This document shows positions 26,334-34,231 of a stretch of DNA of 64,000 nt, one piece after another. The notes beneath the pieces were generated by a model, which was not told the DNA's origin, did no database searches, and saw nothing but the letters and a program-made list of their open reading frames with translations. The translations under genes and the position numbers were made by a program. The stretch is from Collinsella sp. (lineage in GTDB: Bacteria; Actinomycetota; Coriobacteriia; Coriobacteriales; Coriobacteriaceae): assembly GCA_019414055.1 (NCBI GenBank), contig DXMV01000011.1:24710-88709 (forward strand), in the 5' to 3' direction. Within the stretch, counting starts at the first letter, position 1. The number at the start of each line of letters is the position of its first letter.

Positions 26334-26493
26334 GCCACGAATCGGGCTCATCTCCTACGTTTGGACGCATATCCCGAACCATGCCGAAAAGTACGATATT
26401 AAAACCGCAGGTAGCAGACTCGTTGTTTTTGAAAAAACAAGGGTATGGTCAGACGCCCGGGGGCAAATGTAGTAGATGGGCGCGATTCGCGGC
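26334..26493. repeat. Palindromic ~160-bp dispersed element, copy 2
   Basis: Arms GCCACGAATCGGGCT...CCTACGTTT and a near-complement (24 of 29 positions) flank about 102 bases that contain AAAACCGCAGGTAG and AAGGGTATGGT. Same layout as 18182-18345. Confidence 0.65.
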
Positions 26494-26569
26494 GCAGCCA
26501 TTCCGGATGCCACGGCTTCGCTCCTCTGGCGCGACATTTCAAGGCGCTTTTGATCAAGACGCTTTTGAG

Positions 26570-26622
26570 GAAGAGTGTCCCTTTTGACTAGCCGTTTAAG
26601 AACGTCCCCAATGACTAAGTTG
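26570..26622. repeat. GAACGTCCCC repeat ahead of rho
   Basis: GAGTGTCCCTTTTGACTAG then AAGAACGTCCCCAATGACTA, the same order of cores as at 5468-5511. It ends at the possible -35 box of rho. Confidence 0.6.
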
Positions 26623-26647
26623 CAGGTGGTTGCGGTTGTGTTACACT
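26620..26647 (+). promoter_or_regulatory. Possible promoter of rho
   Basis: TTGCAG and TACACT spaced by 16 bases, leaving a leader of about 140 nt before the GTG start. A leader of this size would fit rho autoregulation, which is inference. The CGTCG/CGACG hairpin near 26695 lies in it. Confidence 0.4.
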
Positions 26648-26792
26648 AACGCTGCGTGTATGACGCAATCATCTCGATACAGATCAATGATGCCCGTCGC
26701 TCACTCGACGGAGCTAGACTGTTTAGCCGCCCTGAAGGTATATGCAGGGAGCATGTGATCACAGGGCTTGAAAAGAAAGTTGAGCAAACACT

Positions 26793-29411
26793 GTGTCTGA
26801 TCAACAGCAAGAAAACGAAATAACGACGGCGCAAACCGCTCCCGCTGCACCGGTTGCGTCGGACCAGGTCGCGATGCCTGCACCGGCGCAGGCATCGGTT
26901 CCTGATGCCCCCAGGGCCGCTTCGACGTCTGCGCCCGCATCGGCTGAGAAGGTCGCGCCTGCTGCTGGCGAGGGAGTTGCCCCTGCGGCCGAAGAGGATG
27001 CCGCGCCCGTAAAGCCCAAGCGCACACGCCGTGCGCCTAAGCCCGCCGCTGACGGCGAGGAGGCTGCAAAGCCCAAGCGTCGCACGACGCGTGTCACGCG
27101 CGCGAAGCGACCCGTTGCCGCCGATGCCTCGGCCCCCATTTCCGATGAGGTTGCACAGGCCCGCGCGCTGGCACAAATCAGCGAGGCTCAGGTTGTGCGC
27201 GCCCGTCGCCGTGCTGCCGAGCTTGAGGCCGCAGCTCTGACCGAGCTGGTGGCTCCGGCCGTATTCGAGGCGAATACGGCCACCGAGACCCCTGTCGCGG
27301 GGCAGCCGACCGAGAAGCCGGCTCCGCGCACGCGTCGTCGTGCGGCCAAGTCTCAGCTGGATGCTGAGCAGGCGGCTCAAGAGTCCGGTGAAGCTCCGGC
27401 TCGTTCTGCGGTAGAGGAGGGTGCGCAGCCCTCTGAGTCTGCAGCACCTGCCGAGGCCAACGAGGTTCCCGTTGTCGATCCTGCTCTTCGTCCGCACCGT
27501 CGCGGCCGCAAGCCCAAGGCCTTCGTCGAGGCCGAGAAGGCTGCCGCTGCCGCTGCAGCAGCCGCAGCGCAGGACGCCGCGATGACCGCCGCGCCCGCGC
27601 CCGTCGCCGACGCTCCTGCTCAGGGAGCCGCTGCCACCGAGGCCGACGCACCCGCCGAGGGCGAGCCCGCCGATGTTCGCCCCGGTCGCAGCCGTCGCAC
27701 GGCCGCTAAGCGCTCGTCCAAGGCCAAGGGTTCGAAAAAGGACGCGTCCGAGGATTCTGGCAACGAGGTCGCCGAGGCGGCCGTCGACTCCGCTCCCGAT
27801 GCCGAGAACGCCGGTCAGCCGGCAGCCGAGAAGCCCAAGCGTACGCGCAAGAAGTCTGCAAAGGCTAAGGCCGCCGAGCAGCAGGCCGATGCCGAGCCCA
27901 ATGCCGATGCCGATACCAAGGCTGATAATAAAGTCCCGGCCGACACCGACGCCGCAACTCCGGCGGCCGAGGGCGCCACGACCGCCGAGACCGATGAGAA
28001 CGCCCGCCCCAACCGCCGTCAGCACAAGCGTAACGACGAGCGCAACGAGCGCAAAGACGAACGCAACAACGACCGCCGTAACCGTCAACGCGATCGCAAG
28101 CAGCGCAACAAGGAGCGCAACGCCGCCCCGACCGAGCCTACGCTTTCGCGCGAGGAACTCGCGGCTATGAAGGTCGCCGAGCTGCGCGAAAAGGCCAAGG
28201 AGTTCGAGATCGAGACGACCGGCAAGAAGAAGGCCGAGCTCGTCGAGGAAATCTACACCACCGCTGCGAAGGCCGAGGGCTTCCGCGACATCAAGGGCAT
28301 TCTGCAGATTCGCCCGGACAGCTCCGGCATCATCCATGCCCACGGCTACATGAAGTCCAGCGACGACGCCTTTGTCCCCGCATATCTCATCCGCTCCGCA
28401 CGCCTGCGTACGGGTGATGTGATCGAGGGCTCGCTGCGCCCCTCACGCGGCGGCGACAAGCGCGCCGGCCTCGCCAAGATCACGACCGTTAACGGCATGG
28501 ATCCCGAGCAGATCCGCAATCGCCCCAAGTTCGGCGACCTTACCCCGGTCTATCCCAATGAGCCTTTGCGTATGGAGCACGGCAAGGATTCCATCACCGG
28601 TCGCGCCATCGACATCGTGTCGCCGATCGGCAAGGGCCAGCGCGGCCTGATCGTGTCGCCGCCAAAAGCCGGCAAGACCACGATCCTCAAGAAGATCTGC
28701 CAGTCCATCTCCATCAACAACCCCGAGGTGCACCTCATCTGCCTGCTCGTCGACGAGCGCCCCGAAGAGGTCACTGACATGCAGCGCTCCATCAAGGGCG
28801 AGGTCGTGGCCTCGACCTTCGATATGCCCGCCGACAACCATACTCGCGTGGCAGAGCTCGTGATCGAGCGTGCCAAACGCATCGTGGAACTGGGTGGCGA
28901 TGTCGTGGTGGTGCTCGACTCCATCACGCGCCTTGCCCGCGCCTACAACCTGGCCGCTCCCGCCTCGGGCCGTATCCTGTCGGGCGGCGTCGATTCGGCG
29001 GCCCTGTATCCGCCCAAGCGTTTCTTGGGCGCTGCCCGCAACATCGAGAACGGCGGCTCGCTTACCATCTTGGCGTCCGCCCTCATCGATACCGGCTCCA
29101 AGATGGACGAGGTCATCTTTGAGGAGTTCAAGGGTACCGGCAACATGGAGCTCAAACTCGACCGAGACCTGGCCGACCGCCGTATCTTCCCGGCCATCGA
29201 TCCCGTTGCCTCGGGCACGCGCAACGAGGACCTGCTGGTCGACGAGCAGATGCGCCCGTTTGTCTTTGGCCTGCGCCGTATCCTCGCCGGCATGAACAAT
29301 ACCGAGCGCGCGGCCGCATCGTTTATCAAGGGCCTCAAGGGCACCAATACCAACCAGGAGTTCCTGGTGCGTTCGGCAAAGAAGCATAGCGATTACGAGC
29401 AGACGTTCTAG
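26793..29411 (+). CDS. rho: Transcription termination factor Rho with 450-residue N-terminal extension
   Basis: 872 residues, about twice the E. coli length. Residues 1-~450 are low-complexity: Ala/Pro/Glu-rich blocks alternate with short basic patches (KPKRTRR, RPHRRGRKPK), ending in an Arg/Asn/Asp-rich stretch around residues 410-445. A standard Rho follows: Rho_N (LSREELAAMKVAELREKA; ~450-490), the cold-shock-like RNA-binding domain, Walker A PPKAGKTT near residue 622, and the hexamer ATPase core (VVVLDSITRLARAYN, FKGTGNMEL). It is the RNA-dependent helicase that ends transcription. The start is GTG with only a weak ribosome site (GAAAG). Insert domains are known in actinobacterial Rho, but this one is long. 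Confidence 0.95.
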   Translation: MSDQQQENEITTAQTAPAAPVASDQVAMPAPAQASVPDAPRAASTSAPASAEKVAPAAGEGVAPAAEEDAAPVKPKRTRRAPKPAADGEEAAKPKRRTTRVTRAKRPVAADASAPISDEVAQARALAQISEAQVVRARRRAAELEAAALTELVAPAVFEANTATETPVAGQPTEKPAPRTRRRAAKSQLDAEQAAQESGEAPARSAVEEGAQPSESAAPAEANEVPVVDPALRPHRRGRKPKAFVEAEKAAAAAAAAAAQDAAMTAAPAPVADAPAQGAAATEADAPAEGEPADVRPGRSRRTAAKRSSKAKGSKKDASEDSGNEVAEAAVDSAPDAENAGQPAAEKPKRTRKKSAKAKAAEQQADAEPNADADTKADNKVPADTDAATPAAEGATTAETDENARPNRRQHKRNDERNERKDERNNDRRNRQRDRKQRNKERNAAPTEPTLSREELAAMKVAELREKAKEFEIETTGKKKAELVEEIYTTAAKAEGFRDIKGILQIRPDSSGIIHAHGYMKSSDDAFVPAYLIRSARLRTGDVIEGSLRPSRGGDKRAGLAKITTVNGMDPEQIRNRPKFGDLTPVYPNEPLRMEHGKDSITGRAIDIVSPIGKGQRGLIVSPPKAGKTTILKKICQSISINNPEVHLICLLVDERPEEVTDMQRSIKGEVVASTFDMPADNHTRVAELVIERAKRIVELGGDVVVVLDSITRLARAYNLAAPASGRILSGGVDSAALYPPKRFLGAARNIENGGSLTILASALIDTGSKMDEVIFEEFKGTGNMELKLDRDLADRRIFPAIDPVASGTRNEDLLVDEQMRPFVFGLRRILAGMNNTERAAASFIKGLKGTNTNQEFLVRSAKKHSDYEQTF

Positions 29412-29449
29412 GCCGTCCGCCGCACGCGACAACAACCATAGACATGCCA

Positions 29450-29481
29450 CAAGGGCCGGGGTTTAGATCCTGGCCCTTTTC
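29450..29481 (+). terminator. Terminator of rho
   Basis: AAGGGCC/GGCCCTT stem with inner GG/CC pairs, then TTTC, about 40 bases after the stop. Confidence 0.75.
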
Positions 29482-29558
29482 GTATAGCCGCTCGCCAACG
29501 ATTATTGACCTCACGACCGGCAAGCAGCGATTTTCCCGTTTCAATCCCGCTTCGTCGC

Positions 29559-29587
29559 TTGCATTCCCCAAGGGGGTTTCGCATAAT
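29559..29587 (+). promoter_or_regulatory. Possible promoter of the Ala-rich membrane protein operon
   Basis: TTGCAT and CATAAT (5 of 6 consensus) with 17-bp spacing. The ~130-nt leader that follows contains a nested hairpin GATGAA/TTCATC with inner GGGGCATAGCCCC (about 29620-29662). Confidence 0.45.
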
Positions 29588-29723
29588 AGCTGTTAAGCTT
29601 CGCGACGGAAAACGCAGATGAAACGAACCTTATACCGTTGCTTTGGGGCATAGCCCCGCTTCATCTTCTCTCGCGCAGCCAACTGAATGATGCGATTTGG
29701 GTGCTGGAAGATGGGGAGAGCTC

Positions 29724-31193
29724 ATGGCTTCTTCTGATACAACACAACGAGCAGTCCTTGCTGGACTTTCCTGCGGAATCGGCCTTGCCGCTCCCGTGGT
29801 GATGTATGCTGCCACGCTGCCGTTTTCGTCGGTGAATGAGACGGTCGTCGCGGGCGCTGTTCCCTTTGCCGTGGGTGCGGTGGCGGGCGTGGGTATCTAT
29901 GCCGCCTCGCTCGGGATTTCTGAATATCGCGCGCAGCATGCCGAGCGCCTGTTCCAGCCCGACGCCATGGGTGGCGCTGCGAACGTCAACCAGCATCAAA
30001 ATGAGTTCCAGACCGCCTCGATGCCCGCCCAGCAGCAGTGGGCTGCCCCTCAGGGCGTTGCTACTGCGGCTCCTGCCGTTCAGGCAAACGCCGCGCAGCC
30101 CTCTTCGGTTTTCTCCGGCCTGACCGGTGCCTTCCAGCGTCGCCGTGCCGACGATGGCGTCCCCACCATCGCCCGCGCCGCAGACGCCATGAGCGAGGCC
30201 GACGCTTGGTCCATGATCGATAGCATGCTCGACGACGATTCGCCGGTCAGCTGTGATCCCACGCGCTCACGCGACGTCTACCAGGTCGCTATCGACGAAC
30301 TCACCTACGGCGGTAAGACCGGCTCCTATAACCGCGATGACATCGCTGCCGCTGCGCGCGCCGTCTCGGGCTCTCATGCCGCCCCTGCGGGCAGCACGGC
30401 CGCCTTTGTGGCGCTGGTGGCCAATGCCGCCAACAACGCCGCCACGGCTCAATCCGTTACGTATGACACTGCCGTGCCCGTGACTCCGGCTGCCGCCACT
30501 GCCGTTGACCCCTACGCCGACGAGCCGCTGGCCGTCGACGAGGAGACTATTGCCGCCCGTCGTGCTGCCGAAAGCTCGCTGTGGGGCGCTCCTGCACAGC
30601 AGCAGGCGGCGGAGGCTGTGCCGTACAACGCGAACCTTGCCAACATGCCGATCATCAGCGACGCCTCTGCTGCGGCTATCGATCTCGATGACCTTGACGA
30701 GCCGGTCATCTCGAACGACATGCCGTATGTGGTCGCTGCCCCGGTCGATGTCCCGGCCTCTGCGTCCCAGTACGTCGCAGTCGACGAGCCTGTCGATGCG
30801 ACTTCCGAAGAAGACGTCCCCATGGCCGATTATTCGGGGCACGAGGGCATGTGGGCAGCCGCTGCCGCAATTTTGGACGAGGTCGTCGAGCCTGCTCCCG
30901 TTGCCGCTCCGGTGTTTACGCCTGCTCCTCAGCCCGCTGCCCCCGCGTACGTTGGTCGACACAGCGCCGTGTTCCCCGAGGATACCGCCCGCATCTCGCG
31001 CGAAGGTATCGAGCGCGCCGAGGCCATCGCTGCCGGCGTTATGGAGAATCGCCGTCACGAGCGCGTCAATCAGATTCTCGAGGAGGAGATCGACCGCCTG
31101 CAGTCTGCAGCGGTGAGGCGCACGGGCCGTGCCTATCTGAGCGTTATCGAGGGTGGCACCGCCAGCTTTGAGCCGCTCTGTGCGGAGGCATAA
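29724..31193 (+). CDS. Ala-rich protein with N-terminal membrane hairpin, unknown function
   Basis: 489 residues. Two hydrophobic segments near the N-terminus (GLSCGIGLAAPVVMYAATL and AGAVPFAVGAVAGVGIYAA) are followed by a long Ala-, Pro- and Asp-rich, probably disordered cytosolic region, then a helical C-terminus with RRHERVNQILEEEIDRL. The visible repeats of acidic Ala-rich sequence resemble scaffold proteins, but I recognise no family. The ATG at 29724 follows GGGGAGAG; an earlier in-frame ATG lacks one. The VanZ gene starts 7 bases after its stop, so they form an operon. Confidence 0.7.
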   Translation: MASSDTTQRAVLAGLSCGIGLAAPVVMYAATLPFSSVNETVVAGAVPFAVGAVAGVGIYAASLGISEYRAQHAERLFQPDAMGGAANVNQHQNEFQTASMPAQQQWAAPQGVATAAPAVQANAAQPSSVFSGLTGAFQRRRADDGVPTIARAADAMSEADAWSMIDSMLDDDSPVSCDPTRSRDVYQVAIDELTYGGKTGSYNRDDIAAAARAVSGSHAAPAGSTAAFVALVANAANNAATAQSVTYDTAVPVTPAAATAVDPYADEPLAVDEETIAARRAAESSLWGAPAQQQAAEAVPYNANLANMPIISDASAAAIDLDDLDEPVISNDMPYVVAAPVDVPASASQYVAVDEPVDATSEEDVPMADYSGHEGMWAAAAAILDEVVEPAPVAAPVFTPAPQPAAPAYVGRHSAVFPEDTARISREGIERAEAIAAGVMENRRHERVNQILEEEIDRLQSAAVRRTGRAYLSVIEGGTASFEPLCAEA

Positions 31194-31200
31194 CTCCTGC

Positions 31201-31650
31201 ATGCTTAAGCTCGATCGAAAATGGGCGGTCGCGACCTGCCTGATGGTGCTGCTCATCTGGGGTAATTCGATGGTTCCCGGCACGGGGTCCGGTTCATTGA
31301 GCCTGTCGATTATGGAGGCCGTTCGCAGCTTTCTGCACGGCATGGGGCTTCCGTATGAGTGGGTGACCAACTTCGTCGTTCGCAAGTGCGCGCATTTTAC
31401 CGAGTACATGGTGCTCGGCATTCTGGCGACGCACGCGTTTGACGTTGAGGGCCGTCGCACCTTTGACGCGCTGCTTCCCACGGCGGTTTTCCTACTGCTG
31501 ATTCCCTCGATTGACGAGACGATTCAGCTCTTTGTGCCCGGTCGCGCCGGCATGATCACCGACGTGATGATCGATTGTTGCGGAGCGATGACGGGCGTTG
31601 TGCTTCGATATCTTCTACAATCGCTCATATGTGCCAAAAAGGCCGCCTAG
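31201..31650 (+). CDS. VanZ-family membrane protein
   Basis: 149 residues with four hydrophobic segments. The family pattern is visible: WGNSMVPGTGS after the first TM, VVRKCAHFTEYMVLGILA in the second, PSIDETIQLFVPGRAGMITDVMID before the last (quoted in parts: RKCAHFTEY, DETIQLF, PGRAG). VanZ proteins are membrane proteins of unsettled biochemistry, linked in some species to glycopeptide tolerance. Start ATG lies directly after the upstream stop with GCGGAGG available in the end of that gene. Ends in a strong terminator. Confidence 0.88.
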   Translation: MLKLDRKWAVATCLMVLLIWGNSMVPGTGSGSLSLSIMEAVRSFLHGMGLPYEWVTNFVVRKCAHFTEYMVLGILATHAFDVEGRRTFDALLPTAVFLLLIPSIDETIQLFVPGRAGMITDVMIDCCGAMTGVVLRYLLQSLICAKKAA

Positions 31651-31683
31651 GACACGTTGCTTGGTCCTAGGCGGCCTTTCTTT
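31638..31683 (+). terminator. Terminator of the VanZ operon
   Basis: AAAGGCCGCCTAGGAC/GTCCTAGGCGGCCTTT then CTTTGTTT; the 16-bp stem overlaps the last codons of the VanZ gene. Confidence 0.9.
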
Positions 31684-31763
31684 GTTTGGGTGCTTATACG
31701 GGGCGTGGCGGCGTCATCCCGTAGGATGGGATTGCTGGACGTTGCGGCGCCCCTTTGGCGCGC

Positions 31764-32612
31764 CTACTGCTGAAGCGCGGCGGCACCCAGGGCCAGGCAG
31801 CCCATGATGCCCTGCTTGCCCTCGAGGCTATTGTTGACAATGTAGGTATCGATGTCGTTGACCTCGGGCGTGACGATATAGCCGTTGAGCATCTCGGCGC
31901 ACTTCTTGCGCGCAAGCGGCACGATGGGGGTGTGGTCGGCCACGCCGCCGCCGACGATGATCTTCTGTGGGGCATAGCACAGCGTGTAGGTCATGAGCGC
32001 CTGCGCCAGATAGCCGGCGAGCAGGTCCATGGCCTCCGGGTCATCGGCCATCTCTCCGGCGGACTTACCGCCCCAGCGCTTTTTGACGCCGGGGCCGGCG
32101 ATGAGACCCTCGAGGCAGTTGTCGTGGAAGGGACAGCCGCTGTGCTCGCTGATGGTGTCACGCGGGTCTCGGGTGACCAGGATGTGACCGGCCTCGGGAT
32201 GCATCATGCCGTGGACGAGCTGGCCGCCCGAGAGCACGCCGGCACCCACGCCGGTACCGATCGTCAGGTAGACCACGTCGGTGAGCCCCTGCGCGCAGCC
32301 AAAGGTGACCTCGCCCAGGCAGGCGACGTTGACGTCGGTATCGTAGCCGCAGGGAATATTGAGCTCGTTTTGGATGGTGCCCAGCAGGTCAAAGTAGCGC
32401 CATGCGGTCTTGGGCGTCTCCAAGATCTTGCCGTACTGGGGCGAGGCGGGGTTGACCGCGGTGGGGCCAAAGGCGCCGATGCCCAGGGCGGCGATGCCTT
32501 TGTCTGCAAACCATACGTTGACGGCCTCGACGGTCTCCGGCGGGGTCGTGGTCGCAATCTGCTCGCGTTCCAGGACCGTGCCGTCCGCATAGCCCGTGGC
32601 GCACACCATCAC
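31764..32612 (-). CDS. ROK-family sugar kinase lacking its N-terminal phosphate loop
   Basis: About 282 residues. From MVCATGYADG onward this is a normal ROK kinase of the fructokinase type: GIGAFGPTAV, LGEVTFGCAQG, YLTIGTGVGAGVL, the zinc-binding H...CPFHDNCLEG and IIVGGGVAD. ROK kinases begin with a short beta-strand carrying an EAGGTK- or DxGGT-type phosphate loop directly before this point; here that is missing and the frame runs into the 3' end of the aminotransferase gene. The GTG/ATG at 32612/32609 lies 13 bases after that gene's stop, with no clear ribosome site. It may be a 5'-truncated pseudogene or a coupled, catalytically doubtful protein. Confidence 0.7.
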   Translation of the reverse strand: MMVCATGYADGTVLEREQIATTTPPETVEAVNVWFADKGIAALGIGAFGPTAVNPASPQYGKILETPKTAWRYFDLLGTIQNELNIPCGYDTDVNVACLGEVTFGCAQGLTDVVYLTIGTGVGAGVLSGGQLVHGMMHPEAGHILVTRDPRDTISEHSGCPFHDNCLEGLIAGPGVKKRWGGKSAGEMADDPEAMDLLAGYLAQALMTYTLCYAPQKIIVGGGVADHTPIVPLARKKCAEMLNGYIVTPEVNDIDTYIVNNSLEGKQGIMGCLALGAAALQQ

Positions 32613-32625
32613 TGCCGGGTCGTTC

Positions 32626-33807
32626 TTACCCGCGCGGCTTGATTTTATCGCGCAGCGACTTGAGGTTCTCCAGCGCCGCGTTGAGCGTCTCGTCGCGCTT
32701 GGCAAAATGAAAGCGGATCAGGTGGTTGACGGGCTCGCGGAAGAAGCTCGAGCCGGGCACGGCGCCCACGCCAACCTTGGAGGCGAGATCCTCGCAGAAG
32801 TCGAGGTCGCTGTCGTAGCCAAACTCAGAGATGTCCATCATCACGTAGTAGGCGCCCTGCGGCACGTTGTGCGTGAGGCCGATGCTATCGAGGCCCTGGC
32901 AGAACAGGTTGCGCTTGGCGGTGTAGAGGTCGAGGACCTCCTGGTAATAGCTATCGTCGAAATTGAGTGCGGTGACGACGGCCTCCTGCAGGGGAGCGGC
33001 GGCGCCCACCGTGAGGAAGTCGTGGACCTTCTTGATGCGCTCGGTAATCTCGGCCGGGGAGATGGTGTAGCCCAGGCGCCAACCGGTGATGGAGTAGGTC
33101 TTGGACAGCGAGCTGCAGCTGATGGTGCGCTCGAACATGCCGGGCAGCGTGGCCATATAGACATGCTCGTGGGGCGCATAGACGATGTGCTCGTAGACCT
33201 CGTCGGTGATGCAGTAGGCGTCGTACTTTTTGCAGAGGTCGGCGATAAAGGTGAGCTCCTCGCGCGTAAAGACCTTGCCGCAGGGGTTGGACGGGTTGCA
33301 CAGGACGATGGCCTTGGGGTCGTTGTCGCGGAAGGCCGTCTCGAGGACCTCGCGCTCGAAGCTGAACGTGGGCGGGTTGAGCGGCACATAGATGGGCTCA
33401 GCGCCCGAGAGGATCGTGTCGGCGCCGTAGTTCTCGTAGAACGGCGAGAAGATTACGACCTTGTCTCCGGGGTTCGTAACCGTCATCATGGCGGCCATCA
33501 TGGCCTCGGTAGAGCCGCATGTGACTACGATGTTCTCGTTGGGGTTGATCGGCATGCCCATAAAGTGCTCCTGCTTGGCGGCGAGCGCCTCGCGCATGGC
33601 CTGGGAGCCCCAAGTGATGGAGTACTGGTGATAGAGCGGCTTGGGGTCGGTAGCGATGGCGCTGAGGCTCTCGAGCAGCTGCGCCGGAGGATCGAAATCG
33701 GGGAAGCCCTGCGAGAGGTTGACGGCACCGTACTTATTGGAGATGCGCGTCATGCGGCGGATGACCGAATCGGTAAATGCTGCCGTGCGATTGGAGAGTT
33801 CTTTCAT
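32626..33807 (-). CDS. PLP-dependent aminotransferase (class I/II, aspartate-aminotransferase fold)
   Basis: 393 residues. The PLP lysine is in SSLSKTYSITGWRLGY near residue 235; NLSQGFPDFDPP at the start, CNPSNPCGKVF and TDEVYEHIVY are the standard cofactor and substrate segments, and the last substrate arginine is in LIRFHFAK. It moves amino groups between an amino acid and 2-oxoglutarate; the substrate is not readable from sequence. The ATG at 33807 follows AAAGGA; a start 18 bases upstream is less likely. The truncated ROK gene follows on the same strand. Confidence 0.9.
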   Translation of the reverse strand: MKELSNRTAAFTDSVIRRMTRISNKYGAVNLSQGFPDFDPPAQLLESLSAIATDPKPLYHQYSITWGSQAMREALAAKQEHFMGMPINPNENIVVTCGSTEAMMAAMMTVTNPGDKVVIFSPFYENYGADTILSGAEPIYVPLNPPTFSFEREVLETAFRDNDPKAIVLCNPSNPCGKVFTREELTFIADLCKKYDAYCITDEVYEHIVYAPHEHVYMATLPGMFERTISCSSLSKTYSITGWRLGYTISPAEITERIKKVHDFLTVGAAAPLQEAVVTALNFDDSYYQEVLDLYTAKRNLFCQGLDSIGLTHNVPQGAYYVMMDISEFGYDSDLDFCEDLASKVGVGAVPGSSFFREPVNHLIRFHFAKRDETLNAALENLKSLRDKIKPRG

Positions 33808-33972
33808 GCTTGTCCTTTCGAGCATTTGCAGTGGGGCAAGTTTACTCCTATGAAACCGGTGGGAATTGCTCGAAACGCGCTCGAAAAACTCTTTTCAAAA
33901 TTCTTGAAAATTGGGGCTTGCATCGCGTGGCGTTCCTTGCAATAATAGTCGAGCGCGAAGCGCACAGGACAC

Positions 33973-34050
33973 GGTGGGTGTAGCTCAGTTGGCTAGAGCG
34001 ACGGGTTGTGGTCCCGTAGGTCGAGGGTTCGAGTCCCTTTACCCACCCCA
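33973..34050 (+). tRNA. tRNA-His (GTG), CCA encoded
   Basis: Anticodon GTG in loop TTGTGGT. The extra 5' G (position -1) opposite C73 typical of tRNA-His is present, and the 3' end reads CCCCA with encoded CCA. T-arm GGTTCGAGT is intact. Confidence 0.95.
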
Positions 34051-34072
34051 GTTCTTGCTTCGTGTTGATATC

Positions 34073-34148
34073 GGGTCGTTAGCTCAGTTGGTAGAGCAGG
34101 GGACTCTTAATCCCAAGGTCCAGGGTTCGACCCCCTGACGGCCCACCA
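34073..34148 (+). tRNA. tRNA-Lys (CTT), CCA encoded
   Basis: Anticodon CTT in loop CTCTTAA on the stem GGGGA/TCCC. Acceptor GGGTCGT/ACGGCCC with discriminator A and encoded CCA. 22 bases after tRNA-His, so probably cotranscribed. Confidence 0.95.
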
Positions 34149-34157
34149 AAGCATGTT

Positions 34158-34190
34158 AAGACGGTCAACTTCGGTTGGCCGTCTTTTTTA
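34158..34190 (+). terminator. Terminator of the tRNA-His/Lys unit
   Basis: AAGACGGTCAAC/GTTGGCCGTCTT with a TTCG loop and T5. Confidence 0.9.
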
Positions 34191-34231
34191 TTAACCTCGC
34201 ATGGGGTCGGACCCGAAAGGGCACAGCCCTT

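Noticed and set aside
33973..34148. tRNA-His/Lys as attachment site of an integrated element
   Set aside because: No repeated tRNA 3' end nearby and no integrase gene; the neighbouring genes look chromosomal.
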